Assembly (NCBI GenBank): GCA_012845835.1
Contig: JABAKD010000019.1
Span: forward strand, 14,371,420 to 14,435,419
Reading direction: 5' to 3'
Origin: Undaria pinnatifida
Taxonomy: Eukaryota > Sar > Phaeophyceae > Laminariales > Alariaceae
Length of the DNA: 64,000 nt
Made by a program: the position numbers and the translations under genes. The notes under the pieces are model-generated. The model worked only from the letters and a program-made list of their open reading frames with translations. It did not search any database and was not told where the DNA came from. This document shows, piece after piece, positions 49,640 through 62,390 of the stretch (positions are counted from its first letter, which is position 1; the number at the start of each line of letters is the position of its first letter).

Positions 49640-50285
49640 GGTAAAGGGGGCACCACGTTTTACCCCACTAAGGTTAGACGCAGAATCCCACCCAAACACG
49701 GACGTTACAATGGTCATACAACTCATACAGCTATATGGTATGCATAGATTTCTACAAACAAAATACAGGAAAACGAGCACAATAAAGGCGTTGTCAAGTA
49801 CGCCAAGGGGAACACTCCCTACTTTCCCAACCTACGAAGGTGACACTCACAACCCCACACAAACACGGACGCTACTTTTCAATGGTTCAACAGCTACACA
49901 TGCTACAAACACACGGCAGTACAACGAGCACTACAACCCCACCCAAACACGGACGTTACACTGGTTCAACAGCTACACATGATACCAACACATGACAGCA
50001 CAACGAGCACTATAAAGGCGTTGACAAATTCGCTAAGAAGAATACCCCCTAATATCCCTACCTACGAAGGTGACACTCACAACCCCACACAAACACGGCG
50101 TTACTTTACAATGGTCCAACAACTACATGGCAGGCATACTTTGCTACAAATACATGGCAGTTCACAACGAACACCACATAGGCGTTGACACAAACACGGT
50201 AGGGGGAACACCCCCTAGCTCCCCTGCCTACGAAGGTTACACACACAACCCCGCCCAAACACCACACACGAACTTTAAGTTGCGA
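49640..50285. repeat. AACACGGACGTTA satellite, unit 2
   Basis: The same repeat as at 32.3 kb, with more long-type units containing TACCTACGAAGGTGACAC. The uninterrupted left part matches sequence on the right side of the hAT insertion in unit 1. Confidence 0.8.
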
Positions 50286-51534
50286 AATGTGCTATTATTG
50301 CCGCTTCGTAGCAATCGATGCCTTCACAGCGATGCGTGACACGACCCCGGTAGGCACATAGACAGCTACCTGGTAAAGTCACTCGAGCTAGTGGCTTTGA
50401 CCGGCTGAAACCGACACCCTGTTGACACTGGTACTTGTTAGCACCTCGGAGAGTCGACGACCTTGTCCGTTTTGAGGACGTATCTGCCCAACCCATAACA
50501 CGCGCGAGGTCCGAGCATCACACGCAGCTGGGAAAGACGAGTTTCAACATAGTAATCAATCTCACAGCTTTAAGTGTACTTATAATATTTCACACTAATT
50601 GAGGCCCGAAAAGTGACCTATATACCTAGCATAGCCTTGGGGCCCATTTCGAACAGCTTTTTTTAGAAACATACACACATATTCTATCCTAGCGGGTCGA
50701 CAACGCTACGTCACGGGCATGGAATGCCGTTTGAACATTGCCATCAAATAAATGACGTTGGCTAGCGCGGTGGCGACGCTGTGTGTGAGATCGTTTATTC
50801 GATAACAGCAACAGCGTCTTCGACCATTGTCTACACAGTAGAGTAACAACCGCCGACTTCAATACGAACCGCTACGTAAACGCACACGTATCGGCCCTCT
50901 GAAAAAATCATTTCGAGCAGGCCAATGACGCGTAACGAACCGCCTCCTATTCCCTCTTTACGGTGTTTTCAAACAAGGCATTGCAGTGGTGCGTTTCCTA
51001 TAGCTCTTGTGCTGGTGTATGGCGGGTGAATAATCGATTCAAGTGATTTCACCGGGATTATACCAGGGTAGTAGGCACTAGGCACTGCTCAACCACAACA
51101 ATAGGTCCGCGCTATCTCTACATATGTACACACAGAGAGATCCTTCTGTAGCGCCTGTGTGTGCCGGCCGGAAACAACGCTGGCACTATAGCGGAAAGCG
51201 GCCCTACTGCACATACTGCCGGCTCCCACATGCGCCAAAGTAACGGGCAACCGGCACAACATAACCAACGCTGTAGAGGGACCGCTGCTGCGGGAATTAT
51301 GACAACCCCGTATCATATCCAAGATGGTTAGCGGGATTTTTTGCCCTTCTAACGTCAAATTCGTTTTCTGATGTCGCCTCCTCGATGTCGGCCGCTTGTC
51401 ACTTCGTTTCTTCGGCGTTAAAGAGTATCACCTACGACACGAAGGGAAATTGCACAAGTAGGAGGACGCACATGTCAAAAGGTTAGACGTTGCCGGACAG
51501 TGTTGGACATTGCTTAAGACTTGTTCTTCACACC

Positions 51535-51645
51535 ACAACAACGACGACGACAACAACAACAACAACAACAACAAAAAACAACAATAATAACAATAACAAC
51601 AACAACTACTACAACAATAACAACAACAACAACAACAGTCGTAGT
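51535..51645. repeat. AAC-rich microsatellite, expanded in unit 2
   Basis: AAC/ACG/AAT triplets. The matching place in unit 1 (33865-33910) has only a short mixed CAA/AGT tract, so this expanded after the duplication. Confidence 0.85.
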
Positions 51646-52095
51646 ACTAAAACATCGCCATGGTAGGGGTTACCCAGAAAGGCCTTTTATGTGCCAGAGC
51701 ATATACACTGCCTTGTTGATGGAAGCCGCCTTATTCATTCCTGGTTCTGAGTGCTATTACCCACTCGCGCTAAGGCGGCTGTAGCCACTATATATCGATA
51801 TATCCATCGATCGATGTCGTTTCCCTCAAAAGGTGGAAGTTAGGTAAAATTGAACCGAGTATCCGCACCATGCTTGCCATCCAACGACGTGCCGCATCCT
51901 CGTAAACCTGGACCACTTTGTCGCGATCGTGTCGAGCAATATTGCGAAAACCAACATAGACACAAAATGGTTAATGTGCGGAGACACACTATCTTACCGG
52001 CAATGTAGAGGGACCCCCACCAATGCATGAATCAATACGTTGACACGGTTCGTGACACTGAGAACGACCGTTCCTGATCAGAATAAATATATCAC

Positions 52096-55000
52096 CTGTG
52101 TTGCGGTGCCCTTGGCAAAGCTCTTCGCTTTCTTCATAACGGACTCCCTCGAATCCAGCACCAGCTTCTTGAAGTGATTGATGTACTCGGACGCCGAGTG
52201 GTCGCTGATGCAGTCCATGAACGAAAAACGCCAGTAGGCGCTCAGTCGCCCGAGAAGCCCGTCGATCCAGCTCGGAGTCCCGACATCACCACTGCCGAAC
52301 GAATGGACAATACCACGCGGGCCGGTGGGGGTCATCGATAAAATGTAACTGGTGCTGGCTCCAATCATGCTATCTGCATGATGTACGGAAAATTCATAAT
52401 CCGATGGCTTCATGCATGGAAGACATTATCAAGTAGATCTGAACACCTCTTACTTCCTTGGCCGCTGCGCCATCGGCTGCAGGGCCGCCGGAAAACAAGC
52501 ATCGTCCATCAGGAATAACTGTAAGCCCTCCCGAAGCCCTTGATGCAAAAGGAAGCGCTAGCCCAGGACTTCAGGCGTGGGTTTCGTAGAGAGTACATTC
52601 CCAGGATGTTTACTCAGGTACCCAGACGCGTGCTGCGACAGGGGTAGCATTTTCTGACAAATTTTATTTCTGATTGGGGGCGGTCACCTTAATTAACCCA
52701 AAAATGTGGGCAAGGTCATCCATCATTCTTTATCAGGATATAATATACAGTAGCTTGTGTTTTGAGATGTTCTCACCCCCCACAAGTCGCACCAGATAGA
52801 ACGATAGAATACCAAATATATTTCGATGAGTGAGGTGGTCCGCACATTTTTTATCGGTTATTCCAAAAATGGGCGACGAAGTCGCGCTCGGGTCGGAGCC
52901 CTAGCCCGGGTTAAGGTTGGGGTTAGGGTTGGGGTTAGAGTTCGGGCTAGGGCTAGGGTCGGTCGACACCCTCTCGCGATTTGACGAAAAATAACACAAA
53001 AACACACAAAAAAACAGCTTATTAATAGTTAGAAACCTCTATACATATGGTGAAATGTATTTGGTACTTTATCCGGTACGATTTGTGGCACAAAGCCGGT
53101 AAAAAAGGCGCCTCAGGATATATACGCATACATTTTGGTAACAAACAGGTCATGGAATTGTTCATCGAGCTGCACTTTCAGTTGAATCGAAGTCGGTTTT
53201 GGGAGGGGTATAGAGGGCTATAGGGCTCCTCAACCGAAGAGTCTGAGGAACACAATGGTTTCACCTCTAGACTATATTTGCGTACTACTTGTTGTCTATT
53301 ATTATACCAGATCTGAGAGTAGTACCACCAATAAAAATCGCATGTAGCACCTGGACATATATATATCCTTCTATTACACGTGTACCTCATAGAAATGCGC
53401 TGCCGGCTTCGACCTTTCCACATCGGATGGACGAGAGCTGCAAACCGAACAATTAACCGAAACAGGAGGACACGTCCTTAACCCTGCATGTTTTTTTCGC
53501 GTTTGTTTCTGGAAAATAATATGCTACCGGAATCAAACTTCCCGTCATAGTCGCGCACCAGATGCGCATGTTATGCTTCAACGAGTAAACAAGTAAAGAA
53601 GTCCAGACGCCTGCTACGATAGAGGTGCACCACTTTCTTTCTTAATACTACCCCTCAATTTTTGGTAGCTCAAGATTTCTTCCAAAACCTGATTTAGAGA
53701 CAAGTAGAACTGCTGACTTCTGGGCATGAATGCAACAACCCATCATGGCCTGCGATTACAACGAGAATCATGACAAAAAAAGCATGGCGTTTTGACGACG
53801 GTTTTGGGCTGAGGAGTCAACACTTTCAGACAACACTTTCAGACAAAAACAGGTATACCTTAACACCTCCCTCTATCGTAGCATGCGCGTCGGTTCGTTC
53901 GTTCGCTCGTGCTGTTCTATGGCCTCTGCGCCATTGAGGTGCAGGAGAGACGACCCTATTCCCCTAGTACCCTGCTCTTACGGGGGGGGTCATACAGTAA
54001 TCAGGACCTGCTGCTATAAACGCGACAAGCTATATGACCCCCGATTTATTTTGATGGCCATAAAGTATTTGGTTCTGTTGATTGTATGCTTGGATGATGC
54101 GGATATGATGACGGTTGAGTAATGTAGGGGTTTCCAGTGATAAGTTGGTTACATCGTAGCGGTATATCGGGATGGTGGAATTATTTTGGGTATATTTCGC
54201 CGTCACTCCTCTTTGTGCTTCTACCGAGTGAGTCTTCACCTCTCCAAGATGTGCCTTGGCTAGGAGCAACGTAATATATATATATACCAGGTACGTCTTT
54301 TACTTGTCTTCATACCGGTGACTCCACTACGCCACTATTGTCAGCTTAACTCGTAAGCCCTATACGCTTCGTAGGGATCAACAAACAGGTTCTCATTCCG
54401 ATGTTCTTCCGTGTTAAGCAAACTCTTGAAAAGCGTTTTGCACTCACAATCTGTTGAGGTATATCTCGGTCCCGACGTGTGTGTAGGGCGGGGGCACCAC
54501 GAGCGGCACGATGTCGTTGTTGTTCCTACACCGAAAGTACTTGTCCTTGAGACAGGTGCCGTGGTTCATCCTGCTGTCGAAGTGCGCGGCCAGCGCTCCG
54601 TCGAAAACCCTGCACAGACAACCGAATCAAGGGAGGGGATAGGAAACGTTCGAAAGGTTATATTTTGGACCACTTCGTAATACGGTGTAGTTTATAAAAC
54701 GACTCGTGTTACGATGCAAGTATGCCACATATTCGCTCAAAAATTTCATTATTTGATGGGGATATTTAGCCCGACATGGTGACAATGCCGCACTCTAATT
54801 TGGCAATACGATATATTAATGACATCTAGGCCACGCTTTTTTCAACGGGTTGCCCTTCTCGATCGGCAAGTATCGCCCAGATCGGCAAACAAACACCGGA
54901 CTTAGGATGAGAAAAGAGGGCTGTCTAGGGAAATAGAGCAGGACAGCAATCGAGGTGAATACCCGCGATACAGTAGCTTGAACAAAGTTTGCTAAATAGC

Positions 55001-58000
55001 AAGGCTAGTAGCGACAACCCTGGAACCTGGACAGGCCGCTTGCAGAAGACCCCCGCCAGTAGGGAACGTCAAGTTTGGCGCTGAGGAACGACTACTTCCT
55101 GTTTTGTCGCCACTGACCGCAGGCTACTCCTGGCTGTTGCGCAAAATCTACGGCGGCACCCGACCCTGAGAACCCCGAGGCCAAACGGCTAACTTCATGG
55201 GGAAACGAGCCTCAGTATTCTTCCGGATGTGCTCGAGCATAAAGGTAGCACTTAGTGACCGCAAAGCAATTACGACCCTCGAATGAGGAACGCCCCTGTA
55301 CCTTTAGAAAACCGGTCTTTTTTACATCATTTTCCGTTACAAACCTAGGTCATGGGTATTGAATCGGTTTACACGTTTGTTTTTGCAGCTGCTATTTTGA
55401 TGAGGCTAGTATTCATCTACACGACCGAGTTTTCCTTAGAGCGGGCGCCCTGGTATACCACAGTACTGGTTGCGCGCTATGGTCCTTGTGGAATCGCTTC
55501 GTACAGACGGGAACAACCAGCACTGTGGCAGCAGTAAGCCGGTTTGCGCGTACTCGGGGCCGCCATACCAATGGTATTTCCGATTGCTGCATGTCGGCAT
55601 ATTAGAATGACCTAAATCATACCTTGGGCTGCCTATGGTGTACATTCCGTCGATGTTCAAGTCATCGACGAAGGCCAGTCGGGCCGCGGCGACGGTTGCA
55701 AGCGCGCCTCCGAGAGAGTGTCCCGTGATGAACAGCTTCCGGTGCTTGCCCTTCTCCTCGATAAGAGTTTTGATTGTGTTGTGGATACCTTTCGCGCCGT
55801 CCCATACCGTGCTAACGCCATCGTCGAAGCCCTGAATGAGATCGAACGAGAACGAAGGTTTCTTCAAGGTAAATGATTTTGTCGAAATGTGGTCTACCAA
55901 CGAATAATTCACAGACGTGAAGACGCGTGAGTGCCACTAGTAGTACGATTGAGGTACTGCACCATGTTTTGGCGAAGAACGTTCGCTGAATGACGGGGCT
56001 CCTTAATCCTCCATAACCTATCCATAACATCCGTTGTTGCTCTCACCTGGTGCACGTCGCAGCCTTCCCCATCAAGCCCCCAGCTGTCTGGGACCCTTCT
56101 CGTAAGAAAACTGAGGTTGGTGGCCCAGTCGGGGGCCTCCATGGTACCACGGAAGACGAGCAGGATGAATTCGTCGTTGGCCACAAGGTAGGCCTCGGTG
56201 TCCTCGATGCCGTCAAACATGCCCTCCTCCGAAAGCCCGCTCTTGACCTTTTTTGGGGAAGGAGCAATCATACGGCAAGCAAGGGTGTTCAGATTGAAGG
56301 TCTTGATTGATAAAACCATTACACATCGGACAACGTATGCCCTAGTTCATGAAGAGTACCCTTGAGGGAATACAGAGTCCTACTGTGTAGTTCATACTCA
56401 GAGTATATGATGAGCATGATGTACAAAGATGGTATGGTATCAGCAAATTCAGGTGGTACCTCTATCATATCGTAACTATTACAATAATACGTCAGATAGA
56501 TGTGTTGTATTGCTAGGGCTTACCTCGAACCAGTGGAAGTGGTCGAAACCGAGACCTTTGTCGCCCTGCATGATCTCGCGCACCTCTTCTTTAGTGGAGT
56601 ATGCAATTTTGCTCATCTTCGCGAAGTAGAAGGCGTTTTGGCAGGAGAATCCAGTGGCCTCAAGATCCGGCTTCAACTCCACCTATATACAAGACAGTTT
56701 TCACAATAATGCCATGTCGAGAAGTTGCACGCGATGTCAAGTTGTTAGTGGTGTCGACTGAAGCACAGATTGGTTCCATCGTCGTGCATGCACTGGTGCA
56801 CCTCCTCCCTATCGATACGTACTTGTGTTTGCGATATTGCTCAACTTTCGCAAAGTAGAAGACGATTACCATGAAAACACCCAGCGGCCTCAAGATCCGA
56901 CTTGACGTCCATCTATAGTCTATACTACTACGTACGGCAAGATTTCCTTGTGACACGAAGGCATGTCTCCGATTTTTTGTTCAGCGCGCGTGTGTATATC
57001 ACGTGTGCGCTACAACTGGGAATCATTCATTAACACTGTGCCTAATCGCTGCAGGCTGTCTGGCGGGACTCCTCATTTAGTTCTATGCTGCTGTTTGCGA
57101 TGTACTGCACGTGATTATATTACCACAGCATTACTGCCCTACTACTGTTCTACTACCTATATGACTAGACTAGTCCCTTAGCATTGCGGGCAACAAAATG
57201 TGATGAAACGTTGTGACAATGCAGTCACGGAAGGGGGGGTGGGGTTGCTGATGATGACCGTTCAATGGGGGCCGATCAAATCGTTCAGACGCGTGTATAA
57301 TAATGATGTCGTTATTGATATCAGAATTTGGAATATGGAACGTTTGGACTTTCAGACTCATGATATATATGAATAATAGTTGATACTACACTTCCGTAAC
57401 TTCGTACGACTGACGAGTAAAACTGTTGTGATTGATTGCCTTGCTCCTCGGTGTGGGGGAATGCACAATACAACATGTGGCGAGATTCGAGTTTGTTCCT
57501 TCTCGTCAATAATGACGTATCATATCCACCACCATAATAACATGTACTTGAGAACGTTACAGGGAACGTTGTAGGGAACATTGCTGCTGTAGAACGGACT
57601 ACCTGACTATCACCATCCAGTAGAAAAATCCCGAAAGGTTTCACTGGCGGGAACTCGAATGTGGTGCGGGGGTCTCTAGCATTCTCGGCCTGCCGTGTAC
57701 TCGCTGTCACACGGCTTTGTCGAACATTTTGGGTTCATGTCCGGTAGTACAAAGAAGGTGGCTGTCGTCTGCATACGTGCGTGCTCGCACTCGTGTTGAT
57801 GGTTGCAGCAGAAAGAAAAAGGCTGAAATCAGCGTATCGCATTGCGCTAAAGCTGCAAGTCTCGTGCTATTTGCTCGTCCTCACAAATAACTTCTCACCT
57901 TGGAAACTGAACGAGCCGTATCGAAGGAAGGCACCGCTGTCACGTCGCCTCCGGATTTCCTGGCTGACTGCTCCCGGGCGCTACGAGTGCGGTACACGTT

Positions 58001-60631
58001 CAACGTCCCGGAGGGAGGGCCGACAAAGTTGATTTTGAGACAATGGGCCGGGTCAATAGACTAGTCTATATACATAGTGTTTCCACATTCATAGGGGTGG
58101 GAGCATAGTCTATTATAGTCTATATTGCCGAGAAAATGTGTCGAGTCAACATGTTACTTTCCCATATTAGTTGCCTCCGTAGAAAACAATGCCGCCAGGT
58201 AATCTTTCGCATGGTACAGTTAGCCGTACCTGATAGTGCGATACGCGTACCCACTAGTGTGCTACCCCATGGAGAAATGTTGCCGTTAGTCTCTAACCGA
58301 AGACGGTTGCGTACGGTTCGTATCGGGCGTCATGTGTGGACAGGCACTCGCTTGGACATACTACATGAAGCGCCCAACACATGAAAATGGCACCTGGCCT
58401 CGACACTCGCACGACAACAATATAGCTTCAAAATGGTTCTCCTCCTGCTGGTGCGTGCACTATTCAACTGCCCACGCCACTGGGGGTCCGTCTTCCTAGT
58501 GCAGAATTGCCGTGCATATGCGATCGAAGTCTCTCGTGACTGCTTGTGGCGTTGACAGGCAGCAGCTCACTTCAATCTGGTTGGGGATTCGCGCTCACGT
58601 GTCTGAAATGAAATGCGGAATGGTCCAGGGATCTCCGCGAGGCCAAAATGGGAGATCAATACTGCAGGGGCCAACATTGAAGGTCGCCAAGACTGAAGGT
58701 CGATAGCGAGGGCCAATAAGGAAGGCTTTGCCAGCAATGGAGACCCTTAACGACGGCTACATGCAGCATAACGAAGGCCAATAATGAAGGTCGATACGTG
58801 TTGAATCTCTCATATAGCGGCGTTGATTGAGTAGTTTAGCGACGCGTGACCACGGAGTCTAGATGTTTGACAAGAGTCAATGTGAGACAAACAACGACAA
58901 CAACAACAACAACAACAACAAAAACAAAAACAACAACAACAACAACAACTACAACAACAACAACAACCGGCTATTGGTCTACGCTGGTTACGTTCGCAGG
59001 TTTGCACTGTCCGACATACAGACACTGCCCCACTTACGTTTTCAATGGCTTTTGTTTGTCATGATATCTGCTAGCTGCTGCTGCATGCAGTGATAATCAA
59101 GAGCGACTACAAGCTACCTAATGTGAGGCTTATTCACACTCAAGACCAATAACTATGGAGGTCACCTTATTGAAGGTCAAAATTGAAGGTCAACAATGAA
59201 AGGTAATACTTAGTAATAATGTATGAAGGCCAAAAGTAGTGGAATGTCACCGCCGTACCGAAGGCCATTCATTATCGATGGAGGTCAATGGGTGTTGAGT
59301 GCCAGAAAATTGTCCCTGTGATCTAGACGAAAAACAACCAAATTCAAGCCACAGTACATACTGGAGGCCAAAGTAATAGTCTATACATACATGCAGGCCA
59401 AAACCGAGAGCCGATGATAGCGAAAGGAACATTTTTTTCATAAATTTAACAGTATCGGCCCTGTGTACACGTAGATATTGTTCTTCAATACCAGATATTC
59501 ATCTGCTACTCGTAACAAACTATAATACCAGAGTGCTGTCTCCTTCGACGCCGTCAAAAATAACGAAAAATTAGATGCCTTGATTTAGCAGCTCGTGTGA
59601 ACTAAAAAGAACATGTCACGCCTCCCACCTGTTATTTATTATACCTGGTGTTGACCTTCAACAACCACATTGATGACCACACACAATGAAGTAGGCGACC
59701 CCATACGTATCAAGGCTATAATAGTATTAATAGTGGAAACCAATACGTAATATTGTAGGCTGATGATGATAGAGTTTCGCAACTCTCTAACAATGCAGAC
59801 ACGGCAGTATAAACAATAGTGGTGGCGAATAAACAATCGAAGAGCAAGAAAAGATCAAACAGATCAGTTTACCAAACAAGGCAAAGTTAATCGAAGCTGT
59901 ATGTCGGGCCCACATCTCCGGTGCGGAGAACTCTCCATGAGGACGGAAGGGCAAAAAGACCACATCGGACGATCAGCCTGACGATTTTTCTTGCGACATG
60001 ATATTCAACACGTCGGCGCTGCGAGTTCGAAGAATTGAGGACAGATAACAATTATCTGCGCGCTTGCGTGATACACCGGCCGCTCGTTTGCCCCGGGAGA
60101 TTTCGTTTGAAAATCTCCGGTAGTACAGGTACCATAGGCGGGGGACAATCAATTGAGCATGTTTCGCCTACAATATGTACTACAGTAGTAGTAGGTACTG
60201 CTGTAGACTATCGAGATACTACTACTGCTGCTGTTGTTACAGGATGTAGACTATGTGGTCAGCTGCCGACAAACATCTCCGATATGAACACACAGCTAAA
60301 ACGCACCAAAATGGCAACGATACATACCCGCGCGAAGTCACAACGGCAGCATAACACGCGAGCAAAATACAAGGTACCCGATTGCGCCTAGCCAGTACGT
60401 GGTATACTATTAATACTCGTACCGAGGGCACACGCAGCGACCGTCGGTATGCTACCACACACAGTCAAAAAGTGCAACTATTATTACGTTCAAAATCTAT
60501 TAGACTTCGTATATGTAGTCTAGTTCAACAACTCACAGATATCCATGGACAGCTCTTCCCGTTTCTGTTGTTGATGCTGCTGCAGCCGCTGCGCGATCCG
60601 ATGGCGTAGAGAAGTTGTTGCTGCTTCCCAT
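52096..60631 (-). CDS. Class-3 lipase, copy C (7 open exons)
   Basis: Lipase_3-type alpha/beta hydrolase. Exons on the - strand: 60631-60537 (ATG, MGSSNNFSTPSDRAA), 57980-57899, 56682-56524, 56247-56047, 55831-55623, 54609-54448, 52291-52096; total 1104 nt, all in frame across GT-AG junctions. The N-terminus is Ser/Thr/Ala-rich with no signal peptide or membrane segment. VFRGTMEAPDWATNL precedes VHQ-GFDDG at the exon 4/5 junction. The nucleophile is in ITGHSLGGALATV, the Asp in NNNDIVPLVV and the His in THVGTEIYL. The start is chosen because the ATG and about 50 bp before it are strongly conserved with copy B. No equivalent of copy A's last exon is found. Reading through the final donor adds only VIYLF before a stop, so either an exon lies elsewhere or the protein ends here. 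Probably the functional member of the B/C pair. Confidence 0.9.
52908..52965. repeat. Degenerate TTAGGG-like tract
   Basis: GGTTAAGGTTGGGGTTAGGG followed by GGGTTAGAG and GGCTAGGG variants, opposite in sense to the other two tracts. Confidence 0.75.
53608..53887 (+). mobile_element. MITE family 1, complete, unit-2-specific
   Basis: Inverted ends TGCTACGATAGAGGTGCACC and CCTCCCTCTATCGTAGCA. The core includes CCATCATGGCCTGCGATTAC and AACGAGAATCATGAC, and a short duplication of CAACACTTTCAGACA. The matching place in unit 1 (about 35.65 kb) lacks it. Confidence 0.75.
58892..58970. repeat. AAC microsatellite, unit-2-specific
   Basis: AAC triplets within sequence absent from unit 1 at about 41.3 kb. 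Confidence 0.9.
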
Positions 60632-61429
60632 GCTTCCTGGCGTCTTGACCGAACAGCACGCGGTGTCTCCTGGAACGCGGCTGGCCGTGCTGTCCACTAG
60701 ATACGCTCCTCCGACTTGGTACGCACAGGCAGCCTGACTCCTTTTGAGGCTAATCCCTTCACAACTAACTACTGCTGTCAGAGTAGGTTGTAACTACTGT
60801 ATCCAGTAGACTACCAAGTCCTCGTACGGCTTAGGGGATAACGCTCTTAAAGACTTCGAGGTAGCACTAATACTGCGGGATTAGGTTTCCAATAGTAAAC
60901 TCTAAATACTGTAGTATGTGGTAGTAGCTTCAGTTGCTGTGAAAGCGTTGGAAGCTTCGAAGACGAGAGATGGATGGCGATGCCAAGGTTGTGAGGGTGA
61001 TGTGTGCAGATCTGTTCGTAGCTACGGCGTACGAAACAGTTTGCCGGGAGTGCGGCGGATGGCGTGGGCATCCCTTCCAAAGCCGTAGAAAATTTACTGG
61101 AAAAGGCATATCGCACATGTGCATGGCGGTATTACATAAGGCCGACATGAAAGACGGCTTAGTCTATAGAAATAGTCTCGAAAAAACAATAAAAAATACT
61201 CGGAGTAGAAGATATAGTCTAGTCTATGCATATATATCACACTAACACAGTACCTCGAAGTGTACTATATATAGTACGTATCATTGTACGTACATAAGTT
61301 TATGGTATACTGGAGAACGACAAGAAATTTATGATAATTAATGTGTCACGGCGAGAAGCCGGCATCGGGTAACGACAAATAAATTTATTTCCCGTTTACA
61401 GACAGCACTGCATATTCTACTCATAGTAA

Positions 61430-62390
61430 ACACTATCAGCCGGCTGATATCACCGCATTATCCTTCTGGCCATCTAACATCAACCCTTCTAGAATAATCA
61501 ACGATACCAGGCAGGTGATATAAAGGGATGTCTTCTTGCTACAACCGTCAGATTTGTCTGTTGTTATAGTTTCCGCGAACATGTTCAAGTGTCTCCCGCC
61601 CCCCCCCGATCCCACCTTGTTCAAACGCCTCACCTAAAATCAACATCTGCCAGAGTAGTAGTAAACACTACCAGCCAGCTGATATCACCTCAGTATATTT
61701 CTAGCCATCTATGCCGTTGCTCCAATTCATCCCCTCCCCCCCCCCCCCCCTCCTCCTTTTTTTTTTCTCCCCAACCCTTTTGTTCAAACGTCCCACCTAC
61801 AATCGAAATCGGCCAGAGTAATAAACACTTCTTGTACGCAATTGATATCACGTAATTGTCTTTCTAGTCATCCATGGCGTGGCTTTCATTCATTCCCCCA
61901 GCCCACCCACCCACCCCAACGCCCCCTCCTTCCCCACCACCCGCACGATCGCCAATACCTAGCACCACGTGTATAGCAAGCCCCTACATATATGCGGAGT
62001 ATCACACACAGCTTGCAAAGATGAGTTCCGACAACATATTCGATCTCACAGCTGGAGTGTATTTTAATTTTATTAATAGATATATGCGTGATACGCGCGA
62101 TCGGAGTATCACACACAAGCTTGCAAAGATGAGTTTCGACCAAATCTTCGATCTCACAGCTGGAGTTTTTTGTATTATATGTGACCTAAACCTCTTCAAA
62201 ACCCTTCCCCCCCCACCTCCCCCCACCCCTTTTTTTCTGTTCCCCGCTCCCTCGTGCTCCAACGCCCCACCTAATATCCGAATCTGCCAGAGTGATAAAC
62301 ACTTCCACGCACTTGACATCACCTCATCATCTTTCTAGAGAGCCATCCATGCCGCTGGTGAAATTCACGCCGCCCCCCGCCCCCCTCAAC
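61430..62390. repeat. C-rich repeat region
   Basis: Four degenerate units contain a GATATCACCTCA-type motif followed by CTTTCTAG and CCATCTATGCCG (near 61443, 61680, 61845, 62315), each after CACCTA-AATC and CCAGAGTAATAAACACT. Poly-C runs (61596-61606, 61735-61751, 62200-62230) separate them. No gene seen. Confidence 0.65.

Larger units (their letters stand above)
45930..61430 (+). repeat. Segmental duplication, unit 2
   Basis: Second direct copy, containing lipase C. Most non-coding parts look roughly three-quarters or more identical to unit 1, and exons are closer. The offset to unit 1 steps from about 23.5 kb at the left to about 17.5 kb after the hAT position and then stays near 17.5-17.8 kb, as expected if unit 1 gained large insertions. 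Unit-2-only additions are a MITE at 53.6 kb, a GGGTC array at 48.1 kb and longer AAC arrays at 51.5 and 58.9 kb. Confidence 0.85.

Noticed and set aside
49215-50496. ORFs over the 49-50.5 kb satellites
   Set aside because: They follow repeat units, differ between units and carry no domain.
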